DNA of 64,000 nucleotides from NCBI RefSeq assembly GCF_013366925.1, contig NZ_JAALDK010000001.1:5826001-5890000 (forward strand), read 5' to 3'. Numbering within the stretch: position 1 is the first letter of the stretch; every line of letters begins with the position of its first letter. Made by a program: the position numbers and the translations under genes. This DNA is from Paraburkholderia youngii. GTDB taxonomy: Bacteria; Pseudomonadota; Gammaproteobacteria; Burkholderiales; Burkholderiaceae. The notes beneath the pieces were generated by a model, which had not been told where the DNA came from, searched no databases, and saw only the letters and a list, made by a program, of their open reading frames with translations. Below are positions 25,292 to 34,240 of the stretch, in pieces.

Positions 25292-25786
25292 GTGGCGGAG
25301 TGTTGCGACGCAACGGGTCATTCATTGACGACGCACCGTCGCCGGCCTTTCCCGGCGAGCGCGATGAGCTACCTCGGCATCGGCTATGGCTTGCATCCGG
25401 GAGCCAAAGGCTGCTGGGGGCTCGTGGTCGATCTCGGTGTCGTCTACCGCATTCCGAAGACCTCGTACACACTGTCGTCGGCACTATCGCAGGCGTCAGG
25501 ACCGGAGATGACTAAACAGATCATCAACACTGGATTGCAGCAACTACGCAATAAGGCCTCGCCTTTTCGATGGTATCCGACGCTGCAACTCGGCATTTCT
25601 TATCGCTTCCGACGCGCAGCAATCGGAGTCCGTCGCAGTACTATAAATTTGCAAAGAACTTTTCACATTCCGATTGCGCATAAAAACGCTCGAAAGAAAG
25701 CGCGACACGGCTATCGCTTTTTCTGGTTATTTATCGAGATGAAAAGATATGCAATGATCGCCGCCGGATCAGCGGAGCATGTCTGA
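25292..25786 (+). pseudogene. C-terminal fragment of an outer-membrane beta-barrel protein
   Basis: From about 25343 the frame encodes YLGIGYGLHPGAKGCWGLVV, DLGVVYR and, at 25580-25609, LQLGISYRF. These are alternating strands ending in an aromatic residue, as at the C-terminus of outer-membrane barrel proteins. The terminal Phe codon (25607-25609) is not followed by a stop; the frame continues through unrelated basic sequence to 25786. There is no signal peptide or N-terminal barrel. I read this as the tail of a deleted gene. Confidence 0.5.
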
Positions 25787-25855
25787 ACCTTGCGTGAGCA
25801 TCCGTTCCGGCAACCCCACAACCCCACGGCGCATTGCTTTTTCATTGAACCGATA

Positions 25856-26230
25856 ATGACCAACTTTCTGTTCGATCTGCTATCGAACCTCGCCTTGCTC
25901 GCCATCGTATCGATGGCCTGCCGACTGTATAACCGGTTCGGGTCGGGTGCCGCGTTGAGCGGCCCGGCAATTTTCATCGTGCTCGCGCTGCTTGCGTGCG
26001 TGCTCGACGGCTTGTTGACTTTTGTCGTGTTCGCCGACGCGCAGAGTCGCTATGGACAATTCGTCCGGCCGACTCTATTTCTTCGGCGTGCTGGCGCATA
26101 TGCGCTCGCAATCGTGATCGCGTTCTCATGGCATCGCGTGTCGAAGCGCAGGCGAGCCGTGAAAAACGACCAGGACAACGCGGTTGTCATCTGCACGTCA
26201 CCGTATTCCGAATCGCGATTGCGCATGTAG
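25856..26230 (+). CDS. Hypothetical small inner-membrane protein
   Basis: 124 residues with three hydrophobic segments (about 6-22, 38-60 and 80-95: LLSNLALLAIVSMACRLY, AIFIVLALLACVLDGLLTFV, AGAYALAIVIAFSW) and a charged C-terminus. No family recognised. ATG 25856 lacks a strong ribosome site. Alone on the plus strand at the right end of the accessory segment. Confidence 0.45.
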   Translation: MTNFLFDLLSNLALLAIVSMACRLYNRFGSGAALSGPAIFIVLALLACVLDGLLTFVVFADAQSRYGQFVRPTLFLRRAGAYALAIVIAFSWHRVSKRRRAVKNDQDNAVVICTSPYSESRLRM

Positions 26231-26422
26231 GGGCGGCGCGCTCGAGCGGCTTCTCACATACGCCCCGCCATTTTTCGTCTCTCAATTGCCGCCCGCGAAC
26301 AGAGCAGGAACGGTCCTTGCGCATGCGGGCGCCGTCGGCTATAACTCCCGAAGACCGCGCGTTGTGGGTCATGGCACCACCGTCGTTCAATCCGTTGATG
26401 GCAACTTATAACGAGGAACATC

Positions 26423-27241
26423 TTGGATATCGAAACCGCACGTGCATTCATCATGACCCGGGGCATCGACATCGGCACCAAGGTGCTCGGCGCCATCGTG
26501 CTGTGGATCGTCGGCCGCTGGGTCATCGGGCTGATCTCCAACCTGTTGCGCAAGGTGCTCGCTCGCAACGGCAAGGTCGATCCGACGCTCGCCCACTACC
26601 TCGCGTCGATTCTCGGCGCGTTGCTGAACCTGCTGCTCGTCCTCGCAATCCTGCAAATCTTCGGTGTGCAGACAACGTCGTTCGCAGCATTGCTCGCCGG
26701 TCTTGGCCTCGCGATCGGCACTGCGTGGGGCGGCCTGCTCGCGCACTTCGCGGCCGGCGTGTTCATGCAGGTGCTGCGACCGTTCAAGGTCGGCGATTTC
26801 GTCACGGCCGCGGGCGTCACCGGCACCGTCACCGAGTTGGGCCTGTTCGGCACGACGATCGTCACGCCGGACAACGTGATGACCATCGTCGGCAACAACA
26901 AGATCTTTTCCGACACGATCTCGAACTACAGCGTGCTGCCGTTCCGGCGCGTCGAGCTGACCGCGAAGATCGCCAACGGCGTCGATCCGACCGATGCGAT
27001 CGCGCGTCTGAAAGCCGCCGTCGCAAAGATTCCGAACGTGTCCGAAAACCCCGCGCCGGACATCGAGGTGTTGAGCTTCACGCCGGAAGGACCGTTGCTG
27101 TGCGTACGCCCTTACTCGTCCAATCAGAACTACTGGCAGGTCTACTTCGACACCAATCGCGCGATCGTGCAGACCTTCAAGGAAGCCGGCTACCCGACGC
27201 CGGAAACGCCGCTCGCGCCGCGCGCGATCACGCGCGATTGA
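26423..27241 (+). CDS. mscS: Small-conductance mechanosensitive channel MscS
   Basis: 272 residues, close to E. coli MscS (286). Three membrane helices, the third being the Gly/Ala-packed pore helix (FAALLAGLGLAIGTAWGGLL), then the beta domain with FKVGDFVTAAGVTGTVTELG and TPDNVMTIVGNNKIFSDTI, and the C-terminal alpha/beta domain. Opens on membrane tension during hypo-osmotic shock. The start is TTG 26423, with GAGGA 6 bases upstream; no ATG is available before the first helix. Confidence 0.93.
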   Translation: MDIETARAFIMTRGIDIGTKVLGAIVLWIVGRWVIGLISNLLRKVLARNGKVDPTLAHYLASILGALLNLLLVLAILQIFGVQTTSFAALLAGLGLAIGTAWGGLLAHFAAGVFMQVLRPFKVGDFVTAAGVTGTVTELGLFGTTIVTPDNVMTIVGNNKIFSDTISNYSVLPFRRVELTAKIANGVDPTDAIARLKAAVAKIPNVSENPAPDIEVLSFTPEGPLLCVRPYSSNQNYWQVYFDTNRAIVQTFKEAGYPTPETPLAPRAITRD

Positions 27242-27291
27242 TGTGACCTAACGTGCGCGCGAAGCCGGCACGGGTCGCCGGCATCGCGGCA

Positions 27292-27324
27292 TGAAAAAAG
27301 GCGTCGCGAGATTCGCGACGCCTT
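27292..27324 (-). terminator. Intrinsic terminator of dedA (possibly shared with mscS)
   Basis: Perfect 12-bp stem AAGGCGTCGCGA (27298-27309) / TCGCGACGCCTT (27313-27324), loop GAT. On the minus strand it is followed by a T-run (A6 at 27294-27299 on the plus strand), which suits dedA; the plus-strand side lacks T residues. Confidence 0.8.
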
Positions 27325-27363
27325 CTGGTCATCAAGGTCCGAACTACAGCCGGCTACAGCTCG

Positions 27364-28035
27364 TCAACGCGTACTCGCGTTCGCGCCATTCTTGCGCAGC
27401 ATCTTCCACAACGCGGCGAGCACGACCGGCACAATTGCCGCGCCGATACCGACCAGCACGATCACGTTCAGATACTGACGGATGAACGGAATGTTGCCGA
27501 AGAAATAGCCGAGCAGCACGAGCAGGAGCACCCACGACAGCGCGCCGACGACGTTGAACATCTGGAAGCGGCTCCAGGTCATCGACGACGCACCGGCGAC
27601 GAACGGCGCAAAGGTCCGCACGACCGGGATGAAACGCGCGAGCACGATCGTCTTGCCGCCGTGTTTCTCATAGAAATCGTGAGTCTTCTGCAGCGCGGCG
27701 CGATCGAGAAAGCGCTCGAGCACCGGAATATGCGAATTGAACACACGCGGTCCGATCGCACGGCCGATCAGATAGTTGGTCGTATTGCCGCCGATCGCAG
27801 CCACCAACAGCAGCAGGATCAGCAGCCCGAGATGCATCTGGCCGGCCGCGCAGAACGCGCCGCCGATGAACAGCAGCGAGTCGCCCGGCAGAAACGGCAG
27901 AACCACGAGTCCGGTTTCTGCGAACACGATCGCGAATAGCACCGCGTAGACCCAGGTGCCATACACCTGGATGAAGTCCCCGAGGAACTTGTCGATGTGT
28001 AGGACAAGGTTGGCGAAATGGAGCAACGTATCCAA
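27364..28035 (-). CDS. dedA: DedA-family inner-membrane protein
   Basis: 223 residues, several membrane helices. DedA/VTT signatures: FAETGLVVLPFLPGDSLLF near residue 40, GDxxxY-type region GGNTTNYLIGRAIG, and the GGKTIVLARFIPVVRTFAPF loop with the conserved Arg residues. Members act as lipid scramblases/undecaprenyl-phosphate flippases and affect envelope stress and cationic peptide resistance; which applies here is unknown. Divergent from mutL. Confidence 0.9.
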   Translation of the reverse strand: MDTLLHFANLVLHIDKFLGDFIQVYGTWVYAVLFAIVFAETGLVVLPFLPGDSLLFIGGAFCAAGQMHLGLLILLLLVAAIGGNTTNYLIGRAIGPRVFNSHIPVLERFLDRAALQKTHDFYEKHGGKTIVLARFIPVVRTFAPFVAGASSMTWSRFQMFNVVGALSWVLLLVLLGYFFGNIPFIRQYLNVIVLVGIGAAIVPVVLAALWKMLRKNGANASTR

Positions 28036-28217
28036 GGAATGTCCTTATAAACCGATGATTGCGTAGAGGAAAAACGGCCGTCGCGCGACCCGATAACAGG
28101 GGCAGCAAGCGGCGGGCCGACCGCTGCGAAGTGCCCGCGACATGATACAGAAAGTGCCTCGGGTCGATTAAAAAACTGCGGGTCGGGCACCGGCACGGGC
28201 GACGTACGCCGAGTCGC

Positions 28218-28223
28218 TATAAT
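28218..28223 (+). promoter_or_regulatory. TATAAT -10 box directly upstream of mutL
   Basis: A perfect TATAAT ends only 6 bases before the mutL ATG, so transcription from it would start at or next to the start codon, giving a leaderless mRNA. No good -35 box at 16-18 bases was found and there is no Shine-Dalgarno sequence before the ATG. Confidence 0.45.
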
Positions 28224-28229
28224 TTCGCC

Positions 28230-30320
28230 ATGTCCGAATTCTCAGAAACGCCTGCGGGCACCGCGGCCGCGGCCGCACCCTCCGACGGCTCCCGCGCGGC
28301 GCCCGCGCCGCGTCCGCTGCGCGCGATCCAGCCGCTCCCCGATCAACTGATCAGCCAGATCGCCGCCGGCGAAGTGGTCGAGCGGCCGGCGTCGGTGGTT
28401 AAGGAGCTGCTCGAGAATGCGCTCGACGCGGGCGCGCAGACGCTGCGCATCCTGCTCGACGAAGGCGGCGTCAAACGCATCTCGATCACCGACGACGGCT
28501 GTGGCATCCCCGAGAACGAACTCGTACTCGCACTGACCCGCCATGCGACCAGCAAGATCCGCTCGCTTGCCGAGCTCGAGGCGGTCGCGACGCTCGGGTT
28601 CCGCGGTGAAGCGCTGGCGTCGATTGCGTCGGTCGCGCAGATGAGCATCACGAGCCGCACCGCCGACGTGCCGCACGCGGTGCGCATCGATGCGGAAACC
28701 GGCGTGCTGAGCCCCGCCGCCGGCACGCAAGGCACGACGATCGAAGTCCGCGAGCTGTACTTCAACACACCCGCGCGCCGCAAATTCCTGAAGAGCGAAC
28801 AGACCGAACTCGGCCACTGTCTCGAACAGATCCGCCGCGCCGCTCTCGCGCGGCCGGACGTGGCGATCTCCGTGCTGCACAACGGCAAGGCCGTCGAACA
28901 CTGGAACGCGAGCGAGCCGCCCGCGCGCGTCGCGAAGATTCTCGGCGACACGTTCGCGACCGCCCATCTGCCGCTCGACGAATCCGCCGGTCCGCTCGCA
29001 ATCTACGGCTGCGCCGGTCTGCCGACCGCAAGCCGCGGCCGCGCCGATCAACAGTATTTCTTCGTCAACGGCCGCTTCGTGCGGGACAAGCTGCTCACGC
29101 ACGCAGTGCGCGCCGCGTATGAAGACGTGCTGCACGGTGAGCGTTATCCGTCATACGTGCTGTTCCTCGATCTGCCGCCCGAGGGCGTCGACGTGAACGT
29201 GCATCCGTCGAAAATCGAGGTGCGTTTCCGCGATTCGCGCTCGATTCACCAGTTCGTGTTCCATGCGGTGCAGCGCGCGCTCGCGCGGCACGCGGGCGCG
29301 TCGCCGGAAACGACGGCTGGCGGGCATGCGGCGCACCTGGAACCGTCGGCCGGTGAACCGGCTTCGTTTGGTTCGACGCCGCTGGGCGGCACAAGCGGCG
29401 CAGGCGACGGCATCGGCGCGGGCGCCAGTGTTTCGAGCGGCGGGGGCTTCGCCGCCGGAAGCCGTGGCAGCTTTGGCGGCGGCTTCGGCAGCTTCGGGGC
29501 CTCGCAGCCCGGCAACACGTGGATGCGCCAGGCGCGCATGACGCAAGGCACGCTGCCGGTCGCGCAACCGCTCGCCGGTTACGACGCGCTGTTCGGCCGC
29601 AAGGATCCGCTCGCGGGCCGGGTCGAAGGCGCGTCGCTGTTCGAAGCGCGCGACTCGGCGAGCGAAACGACGTCGCCATATGACGCGGCACCGTTCGCGT
29701 CGCGCCCGGCTGCCCCCGCATTCGACGCCACCGACGATCAGCCGCTCGGCTTCGCGCTCGGCCAGATCCACGGCATCTACGTGCTCGCGCAGAACCGCCA
29801 CGGGCTCGTGATCGTCGACATGCATGCCGCGCACGAGCGCATCCTGTACGAGCAGTTCAAGAACGCGCTCGCCGACCGAGCGATCGCCGTGCAGCCGCTG
29901 CTGATTCCGCAGACGATGCAGGCCGATCCGGTCGAAATCGGCACGGTCGAGGAAGAACGCGATACGCTCGATGCGCTCGGCTTCGACCTCGCGGTGCTGT
30001 CGCCGACCACGCTCGCGATCCGCGCCGTCCCCGCGCTGCTAAAGGACGCCGATCTGCAAGCGCTCGCGCGCGCGGTGCTGTCCGACCTGCACGCGTTCGG
30101 CGGCTCGCGCGTGCTGACCGAGCGTCAGCACGAATTGCTCGGCACGCTCGCGTGCCATCACGCGGTGCGCGCGAACCGGCGTCTGACGCTCGACGAAATG
30201 AACGCGCTGTTGCGCCAGATGGAAGCGACCGAGCGCGCCGACCAGTGCAACCACGGGCGTCCGACCTGGTATCAGCTGACGCTGGCCGATCTCGATCGGC
30301 TGTTCATGCGCGGCCAGTAA
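28230..30320 (+). CDS. mutL: DNA mismatch repair protein MutL
   Basis: 696 residues. After an Ala/Pro-rich 30-residue extension, the GHKL ATPase domain shows DQLISQIAAGEVVERPASVV, ELLENALDAGAQ, DDGCGIPENEL and TLGFRGEALASIASV, followed by the transducer domain to about residue 365. A low-complexity Gly/Ser linker (about 385-430, GGGFAAGSRGSFGGGFGSFG) leads to the C-terminal dimerisation domain (about 505-696) with VDMHAAHERILYEQ and ACHHAVRANRRL. The DQHA(X)2E(X)4E endonuclease motif is replaced by DMHAAHERI, so it may lack or have altered nicking activity. Couples MutS mismatch recognition to downstream repair. Confidence 0.96.
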   Translation: MSEFSETPAGTAAAAAPSDGSRAAPAPRPLRAIQPLPDQLISQIAAGEVVERPASVVKELLENALDAGAQTLRILLDEGGVKRISITDDGCGIPENELVLALTRHATSKIRSLAELEAVATLGFRGEALASIASVAQMSITSRTADVPHAVRIDAETGVLSPAAGTQGTTIEVRELYFNTPARRKFLKSEQTELGHCLEQIRRAALARPDVAISVLHNGKAVEHWNASEPPARVAKILGDTFATAHLPLDESAGPLAIYGCAGLPTASRGRADQQYFFVNGRFVRDKLLTHAVRAAYEDVLHGERYPSYVLFLDLPPEGVDVNVHPSKIEVRFRDSRSIHQFVFHAVQRALARHAGASPETTAGGHAAHLEPSAGEPASFGSTPLGGTSGAGDGIGAGASVSSGGGFAAGSRGSFGGGFGSFGASQPGNTWMRQARMTQGTLPVAQPLAGYDALFGRKDPLAGRVEGASLFEARDSASETTSPYDAAPFASRPAAPAFDATDDQPLGFALGQIHGIYVLAQNRHGLVIVDMHAAHERILYEQFKNALADRAIAVQPLLIPQTMQADPVEIGTVEEERDTLDALGFDLAVLSPTTLAIRAVPALLKDADLQALARAVLSDLHAFGGSRVLTERQHELLGTLACHHAVRANRRLTLDEMNALLRQMEATERADQCNHGRPTWYQLTLADLDRLFMRGQ

Positions 30321-30365
30321 CCGCCGCGTTCGATCACACCGCCCGCGCCGCGCGCCCGCTTGCTC

Positions 30366-31346
30366 ATGACGTCACGCCCTACCCTGATCCCGTGCCTGCT
30401 CGGCCCGACCGCGTCCGGCAAGACCGCCGCGGCGCTCGCGCTCGCCGCGCGGCGGCCGGTCGAAATCATCAGCGTCGACTCGGCGCTCGTCTATCGCGAG
30501 ATGGACATCGGCACCGCGAAGCCGACTGCGGAAGAACGCGCGGTCGCGCCGCATCATCTGATCGATATCGTCGATCCCGCCGACTCGTACTCGGCCGCGC
30601 AGTTTCGCGCCGACACGCTGCGGCTCGTCGGTGAAATTCATGCGCGCGGTCGGCTGCCGCTGCTGGTCGGTGGCACGATGCTGTACTACAAGGCGCTCAC
30701 GCAGGGGCTCAACGACCTGCCCGGCGCCGATGCCGAACTACGCGCGACGCTCGACGCCGACGCCGCCCGCGACGGCTGGCCGGCGCTACACGCACGGCTC
30801 GCCGCGCTCGATCCGGCCACTGCCGCGCGTCTCGCGCCGAACGATTCGCAGCGCATCCAGCGCGCGCTAGAAGTGTTCATGCTGACCGGCCAGCCGATGT
30901 CGGCGCTGCTCGCCGCGCCCGCGCGCACGGACGACGCCGCGTCGGCATGGCGCTTCGTGCCGGTCGCGCTGGAGCCGTCCGAGCGTGGCTTGCTGCACGC
31001 GCGCATCGAGCAGCGCTTCGATGCGATGCTCGCGCACGGTTTCGTCGATGAAGTGGTCAAGCTGCGCGCGCGCGGCGACCTGCTGCCGGAGATGTCGTCG
31101 ATGCGCTGCGTCGGCTATCGGCAGGTGTGGGAATACCTCGATGGCGCGGTCGATTATCGGACCATGCGCGACAAGGGCATCTTCGCGACGCGGCAACTCT
31201 GCAAGCGGCAGCTCACGTGGCTGCGCAGCATGCCGGAGAGACAGGTGGTGGATTGCTGCGATCCGCACGCGACGGCGCGGGTGGTGGAGTTGATCGAGAC
31301 GCTGGTTGGAGACGCCGATCGAAGTGAGGGAATTAGAGGGACCTAA
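30366..31346 (+). CDS. miaA: tRNA dimethylallyltransferase MiaA
   Basis: 326 residues. Adds a dimethylallyl group to A37 of tRNAs that read UNN codons. P-loop GPTASGKT at residues 13-20, [34 protein letters not shown], and the C-terminal [11 protein letters not shown] and [12 protein letters not shown] motifs are all present. ATG 30366; a TTG two codons upstream is possible. It follows mutL by 45 bases, the same pairing as in many proteobacteria. The 13-base tandem repeat begins inside its stop region. Confidence 0.96.
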   Translation: MTSRPTLIPCLLGPTASGKTAAALALAARRPVEIISVDSALVYREMDIGTAKPTAEERAVAPHHLIDIVDPADSYSAAQFRADTLRLVGEIHARGRLPLLVGGTMLYYKALTQGLNDLPGADAELRATLDADAARDGWPALHARLAALDPATAARLAPNDSQRIQRALEVFMLTGQPMSALLAAPARTDDAASAWRFVPVALEPSERGLLHARIEQRFDAMLAHGFVDEVVKLRARGDLLPEMSSMRCVGYRQVWEYLDGAVDYRTMRDKGIFATRQLCKRQLTWLRSMPERQVVDCCDPHATARVVELIETLVGDADRSEGIRGT

Positions 31347-31403
31347 AGCGGGGACCTAAAGCGGGGATTTGAAGCGGGGATTCAAAGCGGGAAATGTGAA
31401 GCA
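31338..31403. repeat. 13-bp tandem repeat across the miaA stop codon
   Basis: Units: GGGACCTAAAGCG (31338-31350), the same again (31351-31363), GGGATTTGAAGCG (31364-31376), GGGATTCAAAGCG (31377-31389), then degenerate copies to about 31416. The miaA TAA (31344-31346) is inside the first unit, so each further copy carries TAA/TGA/CAA at the same position. Confidence 0.8.
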
Positions 31404-31463
31404 AGGGATTTGAAGCCCGCGCGGCGCGCCGTTGCGGCACGCCACGCGAACCCTCGTCAATCG

Positions 31464-32531
<1,068 letters not shown>

Positions 32532-32550
32532 GGGGAAAAGCTCGAAGGTC

Positions 32551-32569
32551 GGTAAAATGCGATTTTACC
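32551..32569. promoter_or_regulatory. Symmetric palindrome with a -10 box on each strand, purM/hda region
   Basis: GGTAAAAT-GCG-ATTTTACC, perfect 8-base arms. It reads TAAAAT on the plus strand (32553-32558) and TAAAAT on the minus strand (32567-32562), so it could be a bidirectional promoter with nested -10 elements, or an operator. It is placed correctly for purM (start 32531); hda starts 240 bases away on the other side. Confidence 0.5.
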
Positions 32570-32808
32570 CGATGCTGGCCGCGTGGCTGGAATTCGCGCG
32601 CTCCGACGAGATCCTGGAAACGACCTTTGCAACACGATACCCCGATTCCGGCGCCGCCGCCCCGCGCATTTCCGTCCGTCGCGCTTCGCGACCTGCGGCC
32701 TCACGACCCGGCGAGCACGCTTCACGACAACTGAGCGCCTGGCAACGTTCCAGGCCCCGCGGTCCGGGCCACTCGCGGCCCGAGCCTCATTTTCGGCATT
32801 AACCTACT

Positions 32809-33561
32809 GTGCTTCGTCAACTGACGCTCGATCTCGGCACCCCGCCGCCATCGACATTCGACAATTTCTTCGCCGGCGCGAACGCCGAGCTGGTCACGCG
32901 CCTGCGTGAGCTCGACGACGCGCTCGCCTCCGGACCGGTCGCCGATCGCACCTTCTACATCTGGGGCGAAGCCGGCAGCGGCCGCACGCATCTGCTGCAG
33001 GCACTGGTGCACGAAGCGCCGCCGGGACATGCGCGCTTCGCCGGTCCGCAAAGCAGCCTCGCCGCCTTCGGCTTCGATCCGCGCGTCGCGCTCTATGCGA
33101 TCGACGACTGCGACGCGCTGTCGGCCGCTCAGCAGATCGCCGTGTTCAACCTGTTCAACGAGGTGCGCGCGCATCCGACCAGCGCGCTCGTCGCCGCGGG
33201 CAACGCGGCGCCGATCGGCATGACGGTGCGCGAGGATTTGCGCACGCGGCTCGGCTGGGGTCTCGTGTTTCACCTCGCGCCGCTGCCCGACGACGCGAAG
33301 GCCGCGGTGTTGAAACGCGCGGCGCGCGAGCGCGGCATCATGCTCGCCGACGACGTGCCGGCCTACCTGCTCACTCACTTTCGCCGCGACATGCCGAGCC
33401 TGATGGCGCTGCTCGACGCGCTCGACCGCTTCTCGCTCGAACAGAAACGCGCGGTCACGCTACCGCTGCTGCGCACGATGCTCGCGTCGCCCGAGCCCGC
33501 CACCACACCGGGTTCACACGCCGCTCTTCCGGCTTCAAGTAAAATAGGCCCCCATGGCTAA
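32809..33561 (+). CDS. hda: DnaA regulatory inactivator Hda
   Basis: 250 residues, AAA+ protein homologous to DnaA domain III. With the beta clamp it stimulates ATP hydrolysis by DnaA after initiation. The clamp-binding motif QLTLDL is at residues 4-9, the Walker A-like segment is IWGEAGSGRTHLL, then YAIDDCDAL (Walker B) and LRTRLGWGLVFHLAPLPDD (sensor/box VII). Start GTG 32809 places the clamp motif at the N-terminus, as in other Hda proteins. The last 8 bases overlap the next gene. Confidence 0.92.
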   Translation: MLRQLTLDLGTPPPSTFDNFFAGANAELVTRLRELDDALASGPVADRTFYIWGEAGSGRTHLLQALVHEAPPGHARFAGPQSSLAAFGFDPRVALYAIDDCDALSAAQQIAVFNLFNEVRAHPTSALVAAGNAAPIGMTVREDLRTRLGWGLVFHLAPLPDDAKAAVLKRAARERGIMLADDVPAYLLTHFRRDMPSLMALLDALDRFSLEQKRAVTLPLLRTMLASPEPATTPGSHAALPASSKIGPHG

Positions 33562-34240
33562 TCTTGCACTCTTCGATCTCGACCACACGCTCATTCCCAC
33601 CGACAGCGACCACGAATGGGGCCGCTTCATGGTGAAAAAAGGTATGGTCGACGCCGAAAATTTCGCCCGTGAAAACGACCGCTTCTACGCCGACTACAAG
33701 GCCGGCAAGCTCGACATTCACGCTTATCTGATCGCCATGCTGACACCGCTCGCGAAGTACTCGCGCGCGCAGCTCGCGGACTTTCACGCGCAGTACATGC
33801 ACGAGGTCATCACGCCGGCCATCCAGCCGGTGGCGATCGAGCTCGTGAAACAGCATCGCGAAGCGGGCGACCTTTGCTGCGTCGTCACCGCGACCAACGA
33901 ATTCATCACGCGTCCCATCGCCCAGGCGTTCGGTGTCGACACGCTGATCGCGTGCGAGGCGGAGACCGTCGGCGGCGATCCGCACGGCGCCTACACCGGC
34001 CGCCCGACCGGCACGCCGAGCTACAAGGAAGGCAAGATCGTGCGCACCGAAATGTGGCTCGCGTCGCTCGGCAAGACGTGGAGCGACTTCGAGCACAGCT
34101 ATTTCTATAGCGATTCGCACAACGACATCCCGCTGCTCGAAAAAGTCACCGATCCCATCGCGACCAATCCGGACGACACGTTGCGCGCCCATGCGCAGGC
34201 CAAAGGCTGGCGCATCCTCGAACTCTTCCAACCCTCGTGA
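33554..34240 (+). CDS. HAD-superfamily phosphatase (HAD-IB, SerB/CicA-like)
   Basis: 228 residues. Motif I FDLDHTLIPTDSDHEW with the nucleophile Asp, motif II VVTATNEFITRPIA, and motif III/IV YKEGKI and SDSHNDIPLLE. Resembles HAD-IB hydrolases close to phosphoserine phosphatase and the CicA/histidinol-phosphatase group; substrate unknown. It overlaps hda by 8 bases and pcnB by 4 bases (GTGA), so it belongs to the same transcript. TAAAAT at 33540-33545 could give an internal promoter. Confidence 0.85.
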   Translation: MANLALFDLDHTLIPTDSDHEWGRFMVKKGMVDAENFARENDRFYADYKAGKLDIHAYLIAMLTPLAKYSRAQLADFHAQYMHEVITPAIQPVAIELVKQHREAGDLCCVVTATNEFITRPIAQAFGVDTLIACEAETVGGDPHGAYTGRPTGTPSYKEGKIVRTEMWLASLGKTWSDFEHSYFYSDSHNDIPLLEKVTDPIATNPDDTLRAHAQAKGWRILELFQPS

